From NCBI GenBank assembly GCA_027487145.1, contig JAIYEC010000070.1, positions 11,612 to 75,611 of the forward strand: 64,000 bases of DNA, given 5' to 3'. Shown piece after piece: positions 7,279 through 16,159 of the stretch (positions are counted from its first letter, which is position 1; every line of letters begins with the position of its first letter). A model generated the notes under the pieces. It was not told the DNA's origin and did not search any database. It saw nothing but the letters and a program-made list of their open reading frames with translations. The position numbers and the translations under genes were made by a program. The stretch comes from a bacterium (lineage in GTDB: Bacteria > Patescibacteriota > Minisyncoccia > Phycocordibacterales > UBA918).

Positions 7279-8667
7279 GGTAAGTTTTGAAATAAGTTCT
7301 GAAATATGTACTCGTTCTTGCTCTCCGGTATCTCGATGACGAATAGTGACCGTGTCCTTAAGGTTTGGATTTTCTTCACCCAAGGTATCGAAGTCAATTA
7401 CGATACAGTATGGTGTTCCGATTTCATCCTGGCGACGATATCGCTTCCCTACGTTTCCGTTATCGTCCCACGCAACATTACCAAATTCTTTTTTAAGAGA
7501 GACAAATACCTCTCGGGCTTTGGCGACAAGCTCTGGCTTATTTTTAAGCAGTGGTGAGACAGCTACTTTGTATGGAGCAAGGTGAATTGGAAGTTTGAGG
7601 TATGTACGAATTTCTCCGCCCATTTCATCTTCGGTGTATGCTTCAGCCAAGACTGCGGTAAATGCGCGACCAACACCAAACGAAGGTTCAAGAACATGTG
7701 GAATAAATGGCACACCTTCTGCTGGTGTATAGCGCATCTTTACTCCACTCGCTTCCTCGTGACTCTTGAGGTCATGGTCAGTACGATACGCAAAGCCAGC
7801 CAACTCATCAAAGCCTTTTCCTGGGTAGTTATATTCGAAGTCGATGGTTCGCTTACTGTAGTGAGCTAGGTCATTTTCAGGCACTTCATACTCACGGATG
7901 TTTTCGTCCTTGAGGCCAAGGTGTGCATGCCAGGCTTTGATATCAAGATGTAGTTTCTCAAACTCTTCTTGCCAATCTTTCTCTTCGACAAAGTACTCGA
8001 TTTCCATTTGCTCAAATTCGCGGACACGGAAAAGAAATTCGCGCGGTGCAATCTCATTACGAAATGCCTTCCCTACCTGCGCGATACCAAACGGCAGCTT
8101 TGGTGACATTGAATCAACGACATTTTTGAAATTTACGAAAATACCTTGGGCAGTTTCGGGTCGCAGATATGATTTCATATCTCCCTCTGCTCCAACTTGG
8201 GTTTCAAACATCAAATTAAAATTTTTGACCTCGCCCCAATCACGTTTCTGACATTTCGGACAAATTATGTCGGCACCTGATTTAAACTTCATTTGGAACT
8301 GTTCCAGGGTTAATCCATCAACACCTGTTTTTCCGTTTTCTTTCAACACATGATCAGCTCGATGTCTTGTACCGCAGGCATTACAAACTACTACCGGGTC
8401 TGAAAAACCCGCACCAGTATGTCCAGATGCTTCCCACACTTTCTCATTCATCAAAATCGCAGCGTCAAGTCCGTACATATCCTCACGACCATCGACAAAC
8501 ATCTTCCACCACTCTCGCTTAATATTGTTGTTAAGAGCTACACCAAGTGGGCCGAGGTCCCAGGTTCCTTTCAGCCCACCGTAGATTTCGCTACCCTGAA
8601 ATACAAAGCCACGTCGTTTGCAAAGACTGACAATTTTATCCATCTTATTATCTTGATTTTCTTTCAT
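7276..8667 (-). CDS. glyS: Glycyl-tRNA synthetase (alpha2 type)
   Basis: Class II synthetase that charges tRNA-Gly as a dimer of single-chain subunits, not the alpha2beta2 form. Seen: a zinc-binding CNACGTRHRADH with a second CPKCQKR knuckle, motif 2 around FRNEIAPREFLFRVREFEQ, and motif 3 near HVLEPSFGVGR. Length of 463 residues is normal for the bacterial/eukaryotic type. It lies 5 bases downstream of the large envelope protein gene and continues that minus-strand run from recO. Confidence 0.95.
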   Translation of the reverse strand: MKENQDNKMDKIVSLCKRRGFVFQGSEIYGGLKGTWDLGPLGVALNNNIKREWWKMFVDGREDMYGLDAAILMNEKVWEASGHTGAGFSDPVVVCNACGTRHRADHVLKENGKTGVDGLTLEQFQMKFKSGADIICPKCQKRDWGEVKNFNLMFETQVGAEGDMKSYLRPETAQGIFVNFKNVVDSMSPKLPFGIAQVGKAFRNEIAPREFLFRVREFEQMEIEYFVEEKDWQEEFEKLHLDIKAWHAHLGLKDENIREYEVPENDLAHYSKRTIDFEYNYPGKGFDELAGFAYRTDHDLKSHEEASGVKMRYTPAEGVPFIPHVLEPSFGVGRAFTAVLAEAYTEDEMGGEIRTYLKLPIHLAPYKVAVSPLLKNKPELVAKAREVFVSLKKEFGNVAWDDNGNVGKRYRRQDEIGTPYCIVIDFDTLGEENPNLKDTVTIRHRDTGEQERVHISELISKLT

Positions 8668-8672
8668 AGGTT

Positions 8673-10535
8673 TTACTGCGTAACGAGTCCCCGTTCTTGT
8701 GATATTCCTTTAATTTCACTCGTAATTCCCACTACACTAGTCGTAACCAGCGTATTTGTAAAGCGATCGACCGCTGAAAGGTTGAGGGTATTTACAAGGG
8801 TTGGAGAAGTACCGATCTGTGAGGTGCTCGGTAAGAAGTTAAGGGCGAACGTAAGTTCTTTGGTGGTGCCGCTCGTAATATCTCCCACACTCCACTCCAG
8901 CTGTCTTGAAATTGGATTAAAAGAGACTGTACCTGGTCCAGAGAATTCATTCTGCCATTCAACAAAGGTTGGAAGCGAGGTCGTAACTACGGTATTACGG
9001 AGATTATTGGCTCCACCGCCAGCCACCAGCTTTACTTGATAGCGGGTTGCCTGACCTGGTTTTGGTGGTAGTGGTCCCGTCACATGCGACAAGCTACCTT
9101 CAATACTCGCAGCTGAAGCATACCGAGCTTCGGCGGTCACTGTACCGACTAATTGTTGTACGGCCGATGGTTCCGAGACTCGCTTGGCATACACATTAAC
9201 CGCGATATTAAATGAAGCAGTAGTCTGACCAAGCACTGGATCAATCGAGAAGTTAAGATTTCGCACCTGGCCCGCCTGCACCTGACTAAACTCGGGTGTG
9301 TTGGAGACATCCCACCGCACCAGGTTCTTGTTTGAGTCATAGAATCCCTGGCGACTTTGGATTGAGTCAGCCTTGAGGGCATTACCAGTTGGCACCACTT
9401 CTACGACCATGTCATACACAGGCTCTTTGAGCGTATTTTTAATAGAGACTTGCACCACTGAGCTCTTATCTTCTTCCAAGACAACGGACTTATCGCGGTC
9501 TCCAGCAATATCAATATCGACGGCAATAAATGGTTGTTCCAAGACAAACTCCGCTCTAGCTTCGGCTAAGAGTGACCCGACAATAAATTCATTATCGTCA
9601 CGCGAGGCGCCGGCGGTAAAGTCAACTACGAGACCCTCGCTATTGAGTCCAATGATTGATCCGTTAATGATGATTGTCTCAGTCTCTTCTGGCTTAAGTT
9701 CATCAATTTTCCAAACATTTTGATTGTAGAGCGGATCAGGTACGGCTGTTTTGTATGAAAAACCACTTGGATATCGACTGGTAATCAAAACATCTTTTAA
9801 TACTTTATTGGTATTTGATTTGACCTTAAGCGTAATCTGTACTGGCTGACCAGCAGAAACCCTCCTGACGGAATCCACTTGAAGAATAATTGGCGAAGAG
9901 ATGATTTGGACATTAAACGGTTCAGCATTTTTATAGAACACTCCGTCAGAACCAACAATCCGATACTCCAATGTAGCCTGAATTTGTGACTGTTGGTTTT
10001 CTTTTCCGTATACTGCCACTTGGAGTTGAATATTCCGTGCCTCGCCGGGCCCGAGCATCCCCACGTCTATGCGTTCTTCGTAAAGATTTTTAACTGGCTC
10101 AGTGACAGACCGCGTCCCTTCAGGGTATTTCACAATCAGCGAGGCTCCTTCAATTGCCACGGAGTTTTGATTGGTAACACCAATCTGAAATGAGACTGTT
10201 TCCCCACCACTAATATTGTTGTTGCCAGCAATATTAAAGGCGATATTATCGCCGGAAATACGATTATTTCCAAAGTAGAAGTATGCCGCTGAACCCGCTG
10301 CTACTAAACAAAAAATTATCAGGCTAGCAATCAAAACGAATTTTCGGTACCGGTGTGGTTGCTCGCTCTGATTAAGAAACGCTGTCTCATCGTCTGCCGG
10401 TAAGTCCCAGGTTGCGGAAACCGCCAGCGGATCATCTTCAAGTTGATGACGCTCTATACCATTATCAACAGGACCACGGGCATACAATCGCTTTCGAAGC
10501 TCATCAAGTTCTCGCTGGTCACGAATATCGGACAT
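8673..10535 (-). CDS. Single-pass membrane protein with repeated extracellular Ig-like domains
   Basis: 620-residue protein. About 85 cytoplasmic residues rich in Asp/Glu/Arg come first, then one membrane helix (VLIASLIIFCLVAAGSAAYF, about residues 88-107), then about 500 residues of beta-rich repeats of the DUF11/CARDB style; phrases like 'VSAGQPVQITLKVKSNTN' and 'LKPEETETIIINGSI' are typical. It is probably a cell-surface protein. The start is ATG 10535; a longer frame would overlap recO. No catalytic motif is visible. It sits between recO and glyS on the same strand. Confidence 0.75.
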   Translation of the reverse strand: MSDIRDQRELDELRKRLYARGPVDNGIERHQLEDDPLAVSATWDLPADDETAFLNQSEQPHRYRKFVLIASLIIFCLVAAGSAAYFYFGNNRISGDNIAFNIAGNNNISGGETVSFQIGVTNQNSVAIEGASLIVKYPEGTRSVTEPVKNLYEERIDVGMLGPGEARNIQLQVAVYGKENQQSQIQATLEYRIVGSDGVFYKNAEPFNVQIISSPIILQVDSVRRVSAGQPVQITLKVKSNTNKVLKDVLITSRYPSGFSYKTAVPDPLYNQNVWKIDELKPEETETIIINGSIIGLNSEGLVVDFTAGASRDDNEFIVGSLLAEARAEFVLEQPFIAVDIDIAGDRDKSVVLEEDKSSVVQVSIKNTLKEPVYDMVVEVVPTGNALKADSIQSRQGFYDSNKNLVRWDVSNTPEFSQVQAGQVRNLNFSIDPVLGQTTASFNIAVNVYAKRVSEPSAVQQLVGTVTAEARYASAASIEGSLSHVTGPLPPKPGQATRYQVKLVAGGGANNLRNTVVTTSLPTFVEWQNEFSGPGTVSFNPISRQLEWSVGDITSGTTKELTFALNFLPSTSQIGTSPTLVNTLNLSAVDRFTNTLVTTSVVGITSEIKGISQERGLVTQ

Positions 10536-10560
10536 GCCAGTAGTATACCACCACTCTTTT

Positions 10561-11139
10561 CTAGAGATGACTGAGTGATACTGCCTTTTCAATAATCGGT
10601 GCCAGGACCTTCTCGGTAGTAGTATCAATAGTTATCTTGGCTAACTCAGTAATGTCTATATCGACGATTTCGGGCAATACCCGGGCATCTACATATCCTA
10701 ATTCTCGCAGTATCCGGACCATAATAATGTGCTCAACCGTACTGCGGGTACCAACGTCTTTGGCCAAGACACGAAGCGAGACTAAGAAATAATCGAACAA
10801 TACTGGGAAGGCTTCTTCCCCACCATAAAATCGACGTAAAAATTTTGTAATAGCAACAACACTTCCGCGCGCTGCTTTATCAGACGCAGACATGAAAAAA
10901 TTTTCTCGTGACTCAATACTACCAACCTTCCAACTACTCTTACCCTTAACAAGCGAGACTCGAACGTAGGAAAAGTCTTGTAGTGCCATCCGTTGGCGAG
11001 AACGTTCTTCGCGTACACTCTTAGCTTCCGCATACAACATACCTGCTTCACGGGTGAATAAGAGATATGAACGATCTGCGGTGTTTCGATTGAATGTACC
11101 ACATATAATCGCTTCAGTCGTATATGTCTGATATGCCAT
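10561..11139 (-). CDS. recO: DNA repair protein RecO
   Basis: 192-residue recombination mediator that helps load RecA on SSB-coated gaps. The N-terminal OB fold (YTTEAIICGTFNRNTADRSYLLFTREAG) is recognisable, followed by the helical domain with LFDYFLVSLRVLA and LRELGYVD. It is shorter than E. coli RecO and lacks the zinc cysteines some family members have. It follows ileS after about 135 bases. A TATAAC sits 8 bases before the ATG, so it may have its own promoter. Confidence 0.85.
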   Translation of the reverse strand: MAYQTYTTEAIICGTFNRNTADRSYLLFTREAGMLYAEAKSVREERSRQRMALQDFSYVRVSLVKGKSSWKVGSIESRENFFMSASDKAARGSVVAITKFLRRFYGGEEAFPVLFDYFLVSLRVLAKDVGTRSTVEHIIMVRILRELGYVDARVLPEIVDIDITELAKITIDTTTEKVLAPIIEKAVSLSHL

Positions 11140-11274
11140 ATTACGCGGTTATAAAAAAGCGATTAACTTCTTCTCCTTGCACAAAATACCCCTCACCGTA
11201 CAAGCAAGTACGACTCGAAGTATTTTGTTGGTGTTCATCGTTTCTCATCTTTTTTCTAACCGCTTTGTCAGTGG

Positions 11275-14200
11275 TTATTTATTTTTTGTTATTGAGAAAA
11301 TAAATTGTTCAGTATCAGTCGCTACCACTTCCCCATCAGTATCAGCGAAGATAAGTTCACTTGCACCAACTGTCTTTACCAGCATGTCGTGATAGGTCTC
11401 AATGGCAGTTCGGCCAGGATGTGAAGTACTGATGGTAAGGACAATTGCATCCTGGGGCGCAAGACCTTCGGTCTTGCGCCGTCCCTGCACTGCTCGCATC
11501 AGTTCACGCACATTTCCTTCGGCAATAAGTTCTGGGGTAAGAACAGTATCAATCGAAACAGCATCTCCAACGATGTACTTCTTGGCATTCATCTCATCCA
11601 AAACAATTATTCTCAGTTTTTCAGAAATATCAGAACCGGTGACACTCATGATAGGTTGTCTTACCTTAATATTTGCTTTTGTTCGAGCATCAAGCGCTTT
11701 CGCTACGATATCTCGCACAATGTTCATGTCTTTAATTACTTCTTGTGGGACCAGGGATGTCTCTGGCCACTTTTCAAGATGGACGCTCTCTGTATCACTA
11801 TCCTCTTTTACCTGCTGCCACAGGTACTCGGCGTAGAATGGCATCACTGGAGCCATTACTTTAGCAAGATCTCTGAGGACATAACGAAGAGTTGCAATTC
11901 CATTAGTCCTATCATCTACGTTATCCCCCTTTAGCCTGTCCCGACTTCGTCTGAGGTACCAAGTTGAGAGATCATCAATGAAATCTGTGATTGGTCGGAC
12001 GGCTTTATCAAGTTCATAGCCCTTGTAGCCTGCAGTCGATTCGTTTACAAGTTCTTGTAAACGAATGAGTATCCATCTATCAAGAATATTCGTAGAAGTA
12101 GTATCAGCTTTTGTACCATCCCTTACCATCTGAAACATCTCAAATACATTATGTAGCCGTCCGATATTCTTGCGCTGTAGTTCGAGTACTTCTTTTTCTG
12201 AGAAGTTGAGGTCTTCTCCCTTTACAATCGGGGCTGAGAGCAGATAGAAACGCATAGCGTCTACTCCGGTACGATTGGCCAGCTCCATTGGGTCGGGGTA
12301 GTTTTGGAGTGACTTACTCATCTTCTTGCCATCCTCCGCGAGTGTGAGTCCATTTACCACTACATTCTCAAACGGACTCTTTCCAAAAAGTGCTACTCCA
12401 AGAACAATCAATGAATAGAACCAGCCACGGGTTTGGTCGAGTCCTTCAGCAATAAAGTTGGCTGGGTAACAGGTTTTGAGAAACGCTTCAGGATTTTCTC
12501 CCATGAAGTGATGCTGAGCGTACGGCATCGATCCACTCTCAAACCAACAGTCAAACACATCTGGCACACGTTCGAGCTGTACGCCATTTTCAAACAACGT
12601 AATGTTATCGATGTACGGACGGTGGAAGTCGAGTTCAAAGTGGTCGTTGTGTGGGAAAGGTGTGAAATCAATCTCGTGGAGACTACCAGTTTTAATATCA
12701 CCTTCGGTATCCCAGCCTTTGACAATATCTTTATCAGAGACTCCTTCAGCTCCCCACTTCAAAAGGCGAAGTGGTAAACCATGTGAGACAAACAAAATAT
12801 TTTTGCCTTGGTGTTTTGCTTCAACCTCAAATAGTACTTCGAGCATTCGACGCTTAATCTGCTGCCAACTTTCTCCACCCTCTTGATGAGCTGTCATTTT
12901 CTTATCTGGGGGGAGTCCGTCACGATAGGCATACCATTCTTCAACCGGACGACCCTCTAATACTCCGCCTTCATTTTCACGCAATCTCTCATCGACGATT
13001 ACTTGCTCAGGAGAAAGACCAAGTGTCTGTGCTACTAACGCGGCCGTATCTTTCGTTCGCTTAAGTGGCGAGACATACACAAGATCGATTTGTTTATCGG
13101 CTAGTTCAGTGATAGTGGCTGCTACCTGCTCCTTCCCTCTTTCAGTCAGGGTATATGGATCTGATGGAGATGAACTTAGAATGTGGTTGATGTTATGTTC
13201 TGCCTCACCATGACGCATCATGAAAAAGCGGTTGTTGTTTTTTGGTACATATGCCTGAAGTTCAGCTAGTGATCCGAATACCTTATAAGACTTCGTTTCA
13301 GGATTTCGCCAGATCGGAAGCGGTGCACCCCAATAACGCTGACGAGAAACCGCCCAATCGCGAGCTCCCTCAAGCCACTTCCCAAAGCGATTGCTTCCCA
13401 CATGGTCTGGGACCCAATTCACGGTATTATTTGCTGCAAGCAAATCATCTTTAATGGCTGGAACATTAACGAACCACGATGTAGTCGCGTAATTAAGAAG
13501 TGGTGTATCACAGCGCCAACAGTGCGGGTAGCTGTGGGTGATATTTTCTTTTTTTACAACCACTCCCTTGGCCTGCAAAAATCGCAACACTTCAATGTCG
13601 GTATCTTTATGATCGACCTCCGCTTTATCGTCGTCCTTTGGCTTCACCAGACGACCGGCAAAATCGGTGACGAAGTCTTTAAAGCGCCCTGCCTCATCAA
13701 CGTGATGGAAGATTGGTACGCCATGGGCTTGAGCCAGCTTCATGTCGTCATCACCATAGGCTGGTGCAATATGTACCGCACCAGTACCGTCCTCTCCTAC
13801 TTCGACATAGTCAGCATGACGAATAACCCAACCGTTCTCAGCTCCTTCAAGTTGCTGTTCTTGGATATACGTAAATGGTGGCTGGTATCGCTTTCCAACT
13901 AAATCACTTCCTTTCATTTCTTCTACCACCTCGTGAGCGATATCACCTAGTTGGGCTAGTCGGCCTTTGGCTAAGATGTAATATTCACTCTCAACTTTTA
14001 CCTTTACATAGGTAATGTCGCTATGCACCGCAGCTGCGATATTTCCTGGCAGGGTCCATGGCGTAGTCGTCCAAACAAGGAGACTCGTGTCAGTTGCATT
14101 ACCTGAATCATCTAAGAGTGGGAGCTTCACAGTCACGGCAATATCTTTGATGTCTTTGTATCCTTGGTTTACTTCAAAGTTAGAGAGCGTCGTCCCACAG

Positions 14201-14796
14201 CGTGGACACAAGTGCATAGTCTTGAACCCTTCAAATACCAATCCCTTATCATGAAGTGACTTAAACACCCACCACACACTTTCGGTATAGGTACTATCCA
14301 TCGTCTTGTAGTCGTCAGCCATATCAACAAACCGACCCATTCGGGGAATAATCTCTCGCCAATCGTCAGCGTAGCGCATCACTGCACCGCTCGCTTTTTC
14401 GTTAAAATTCTTCACGCCGTACTCTTCGATGTCACGCTTGGTACCAAGTCCAAGTTCTTTTTCTATCAGGTTTTCAAGTGGCAAACCGTGACAGTCCCAC
14501 CCCCACTTTCGTGCGACCTGATAGCCATTCATCGTCCAAAAACGCGGAATAGCATCTTTGATGGTTCCAGCCAAAATATGCCCATAGTGTGGTAGACCGG
14601 TGGCAAAGGGTGGTCCATCATAAAAAACAAATTGTCCTACCGGCGCGGCGCCAGCTGGTGTCTCTAACGTCTTATTAAAAATATCTCGCTCTCGCCAAAA
14701 CGTGAGCATAGCTTCTTCACGAAGTGCAACGTCACTTTTTGGGACATCAGACACCACTTCAACTGTGTCATTTTCACGACCATGTATTTTGTTCAT
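11275..14796 (-). CDS. ileS: Isoleucyl-tRNA synthetase with an inserted histidine-phosphatase domain
   Basis: 1173-residue class I synthetase charging tRNA-Ile. HYGH (70-73), the editing domain, RYWGAPLPIW, the DCWFESGSMPY segment, KMSKS (825-829) and the anticodon domain are all intact. Between about residues 515 and 720, after the IWRNPETKSYKVFGS region and before FHRPYID (His725), lies a full histidine-phosphatase (phosphoglycerate-mutase-like) domain: RHGE (528-531), SPLKRTKDTA, LRENEGG and VSHG (His672). All four catalytic positions of that family are present. The insertion is in frame with no sign of decay. Most IleRS of this type lack it. What the phosphatase acts on is unknown. Confidence 0.93.
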   Translation of the reverse strand: MNKIHGRENDTVEVVSDVPKSDVALREEAMLTFWRERDIFNKTLETPAGAAPVGQFVFYDGPPFATGLPHYGHILAGTIKDAIPRFWTMNGYQVARKWGWDCHGLPLENLIEKELGLGTKRDIEEYGVKNFNEKASGAVMRYADDWREIIPRMGRFVDMADDYKTMDSTYTESVWWVFKSLHDKGLVFEGFKTMHLCPRCGTTLSNFEVNQGYKDIKDIAVTVKLPLLDDSGNATDTSLLVWTTTPWTLPGNIAAAVHSDITYVKVKVESEYYILAKGRLAQLGDIAHEVVEEMKGSDLVGKRYQPPFTYIQEQQLEGAENGWVIRHADYVEVGEDGTGAVHIAPAYGDDDMKLAQAHGVPIFHHVDEAGRFKDFVTDFAGRLVKPKDDDKAEVDHKDTDIEVLRFLQAKGVVVKKENITHSYPHCWRCDTPLLNYATTSWFVNVPAIKDDLLAANNTVNWVPDHVGSNRFGKWLEGARDWAVSRQRYWGAPLPIWRNPETKSYKVFGSLAELQAYVPKNNNRFFMMRHGEAEHNINHILSSSPSDPYTLTERGKEQVAATITELADKQIDLVYVSPLKRTKDTAALVAQTLGLSPEQVIVDERLRENEGGVLEGRPVEEWYAYRDGLPPDKKMTAHQEGGESWQQIKRRMLEVLFEVEAKHQGKNILFVSHGLPLRLLKWGAEGVSDKDIVKGWDTEGDIKTGSLHEIDFTPFPHNDHFELDFHRPYIDNITLFENGVQLERVPDVFDCWFESGSMPYAQHHFMGENPEAFLKTCYPANFIAEGLDQTRGWFYSLIVLGVALFGKSPFENVVVNGLTLAEDGKKMSKSLQNYPDPMELANRTGVDAMRFYLLSAPIVKGEDLNFSEKEVLELQRKNIGRLHNVFEMFQMVRDGTKADTTSTNILDRWILIRLQELVNESTAGYKGYELDKAVRPITDFIDDLSTWYLRRSRDRLKGDNVDDRTNGIATLRYVLRDLAKVMAPVMPFYAEYLWQQVKEDSDTESVHLEKWPETSLVPQEVIKDMNIVRDIVAKALDARTKANIKVRQPIMSVTGSDISEKLRIIVLDEMNAKKYIVGDAVSIDTVLTPELIAEGNVRELMRAVQGRRKTEGLAPQDAIVLTISTSHPGRTAIETYHDMLVKTVGASELIFADTDGEVVATDTEQFIFSITKNK

Positions 14797-14925
14797 ATAT
14801 AAAACTAATTAATGTATATCAGACATTCCTAAAAGTGCTATGCCGGCGAACTTCGCTCATCACACCACTTTTAGAGCTATGGTGTATCAGACCACGTTCA
14901 AATAGTACCACCCTTTCTAGATTTG
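14797..14925 (-). promoter_or_regulatory. Structured ileS leader with a T-box-like motif
   Basis: On the minus strand the stretch upstream of ileS contains AGGGTGGTAC (14905-14914), identical to the first ten bases of the T-box consensus AGGGTGGNACCGCG, but the last four bases differ. Downstream is a long hairpin whose outer stem is CTAAAAGTG/CACTTTTAG with an inner GCGAA-GTT-CGC-type stem. No clear specifier stem or T-run terminator is visible, so a T-box is only a possibility. Confidence 0.25.
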
Positions 14926-14957
14926 GGAACCTTTTAGATACTTGTGTTTATGAATGC

Positions 14958-14985
14958 TTGCATTACCAAAAAAGAAGAGTATTAT
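14958..14985 (+). promoter_or_regulatory. Sigma70-like promoter
   Basis: TTGCAT (-35), 16-base spacer, TATTAT (-10), placed 45 bases upstream of the carbonic-anhydrase-like gene start at 15030, leaving a leader with a Shine-Dalgarno site. Confidence 0.5.
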
Positions 14986-15029
14986 CGTCAGTCGCACTAC
15001 ATCACTTGATACTTGCAGGGGGACAAACC

Positions 15030-15497
15030 ATGGCAAATACTCGTAAACGTAAAGATGTTCTTTGTATCCGCTGTTCAGACAGTCGTAGTCGACTGCCGAG
15101 AAAGCTCCGATTTCTTCAATGGTTTAACTGGCTGCCGTGGCTGCCGTTTGTCTCAGTACATGAGATCCGTAAGCCTGGTGGCGTAACAAATACCTACTAT
15201 CGGGCTCGCAACACCAAACAGGAATTGCCGCTAGAGAAGTTTAAAGCGCTTCTGATCGAAAACATCGATGTGATGGTGAAGATTAAGGATGTGAACGAAA
15301 TTGTGATCATTTCTCACAATCTTTGCGGCGCGGCAGATGCTCTGGGTTTTACCTGTGAGGATACTCTCCAATCAAATATTGACTTCGTTCAAAAAATCAA
15401 AGAACTTTATCCCACAGTTAAGATCACGGTACTGCATGAGACTCATTCGGCGTCTGGACTCTGGCATTACGGACATCGTCTAGTCCTTACATTGTAA
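15030..15497 (+). CDS. Beta-carbonic-anhydrase-like protein 1
   Basis: 155-residue protein with CSDSR near the N-terminus (C-x-D-x-R) and SHNLCGA further on (H-x-x-C), the zinc-ligand pattern of beta-class carbonic anhydrases, which interconvert CO2 and bicarbonate. It is shorter than classical enzymes and has an unusual Trp-rich insert (WFNWLPWLPF) after the first ligand, so activity is not certain. ATG 15030 is preceded by CAGGGGGA. It has its own promoter-like site and terminator. A second protein with the same ligand pattern follows at 15628. Confidence 0.65.
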   Translation: MANTRKRKDVLCIRCSDSRSRLPRKLRFLQWFNWLPWLPFVSVHEIRKPGGVTNTYYRARNTKQELPLEKFKALLIENIDVMVKIKDVNEIVIISHNLCGAADALGFTCEDTLQSNIDFVQKIKELYPTVKITVLHETHSASGLWHYGHRLVLTL

Positions 15498-15518
15498 GGG
15501 TTTCACCATGATGCCAAG

Positions 15519-15550
15519 GCGGCGCAGCAATGCGCCGCTCTTTTTCTTTT
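15519..15550 (+). terminator. Rho-independent terminator with GCAA tetraloop
   Basis: An 8-bp stem GCGGCGCA/TGCGCCGC closed by GCAA is followed by CTCTTTTTCTTTT. Confidence 0.9.
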
Positions 15551-15572
15551 ACCTATCCCCCGAATCTATCAT

Positions 15573-15578
15573 TACATT
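15573..15578 (+). promoter_or_regulatory. -10 element for a leaderless transcript
   Basis: TACATT is followed by exactly six bases and then ATG 15585, the spacing seen at many other genes in this window. It implies that translation of the second carbonic-anhydrase-like gene begins at 15585, not 15628. Confidence 0.4.
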
Positions 15579-15627
15579 GTTGCCATGACTCACTTTGAGG
15601 AGTATCATGCGCATCTAAAAATTACAT

Positions 15628-16035
15628 ATGTCAGAAAATAATCAAAATGGTCTTGCTATCACGTGCGTTGATGCTCGCCTGCACCGTTATTCAATTACTC
15701 CGCAAGTTGCAGCGTTACTCGGTGTCGATAATGTGTACGTTCGAACATTAGTCGGCCCAGAATCACGCATTTTAGGGGGTGAGCAAAGTGTTCACTTGCA
15801 ATCACTCCGTTTATCAATGACCGATCTTGTACCACTAAAGAACATTAAAAAAGTAGCTGTTATCGGTCATTGTGATTGTGCTGGACATCCAGTTTCAGAT
15901 CAACAACATGAAAAGGACTGTGTGTCTGTTATCACAGTATTACGAGAATTTTTTCCGGAACTTGAGTTTGTACCAATGATTGCTAGTGAGGCTGAAACTG
16001 AAAGACCTTGGAACGTTAGAATAATTGGCTCGTAG
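15628..16035 (+). CDS. Beta-carbonic-anhydrase-like protein 2
   Basis: 135-residue product with TCVDARLHR (C-x-D-x-R) and GHCDCAGH (H-x-x-C), again the beta-carbonic-anhydrase ligand set; the protein resembles short CA-like families. ATG 15628 has no ribosome site. A 57-base frame upstream (15585-15641, MTHFEEYHAHLKITYVRK) has a perfectly placed -10 and looks like the missing N-terminus of this fold. It is one base out of frame, so the gene may carry an extra A in the AAAA run near 15635-15638. Function as carbonic anhydrase is inferred. Confidence 0.6.
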   Translation: MSENNQNGLAITCVDARLHRYSITPQVAALLGVDNVYVRTLVGPESRILGGEQSVHLQSLRLSMTDLVPLKNIKKVAVIGHCDCAGHPVSDQQHEKDCVSVITVLREFFPELEFVPMIASEAETERPWNVRIIGS

Positions 16036-16044
16036 TTCACAATG

Positions 16045-16077
16045 ACAGCGTATACCCAAAGGCACACGCTGTTTTTT
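16045..16077 (+). terminator. Rho-independent terminator
   Basis: Stem ACAGCGT/ACGCTGT followed by T6, 10 bases after the second carbonic-anhydrase-like gene. Confidence 0.75.
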
Positions 16078-16085
16078 GTAAAAAG

Positions 16086-16119
16086 AAAAAGCCGGTTCTC
16101 CCCGAAGGGAAAACCGGCC
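16086..16119 (-). terminator. Terminator of the antiporter gene
   Basis: On the minus strand GCCGGTT...AACCGGC forms a stem with a TTCG-containing loop, then TTTTTCTTTTT. It lies about 40 bases after the antiporter stop. Confidence 0.8.
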
Positions 16120-16159
16120 ACGCCTAGGCGTATTAGTTTGAAGGGTGCCGAGAGGAGTG

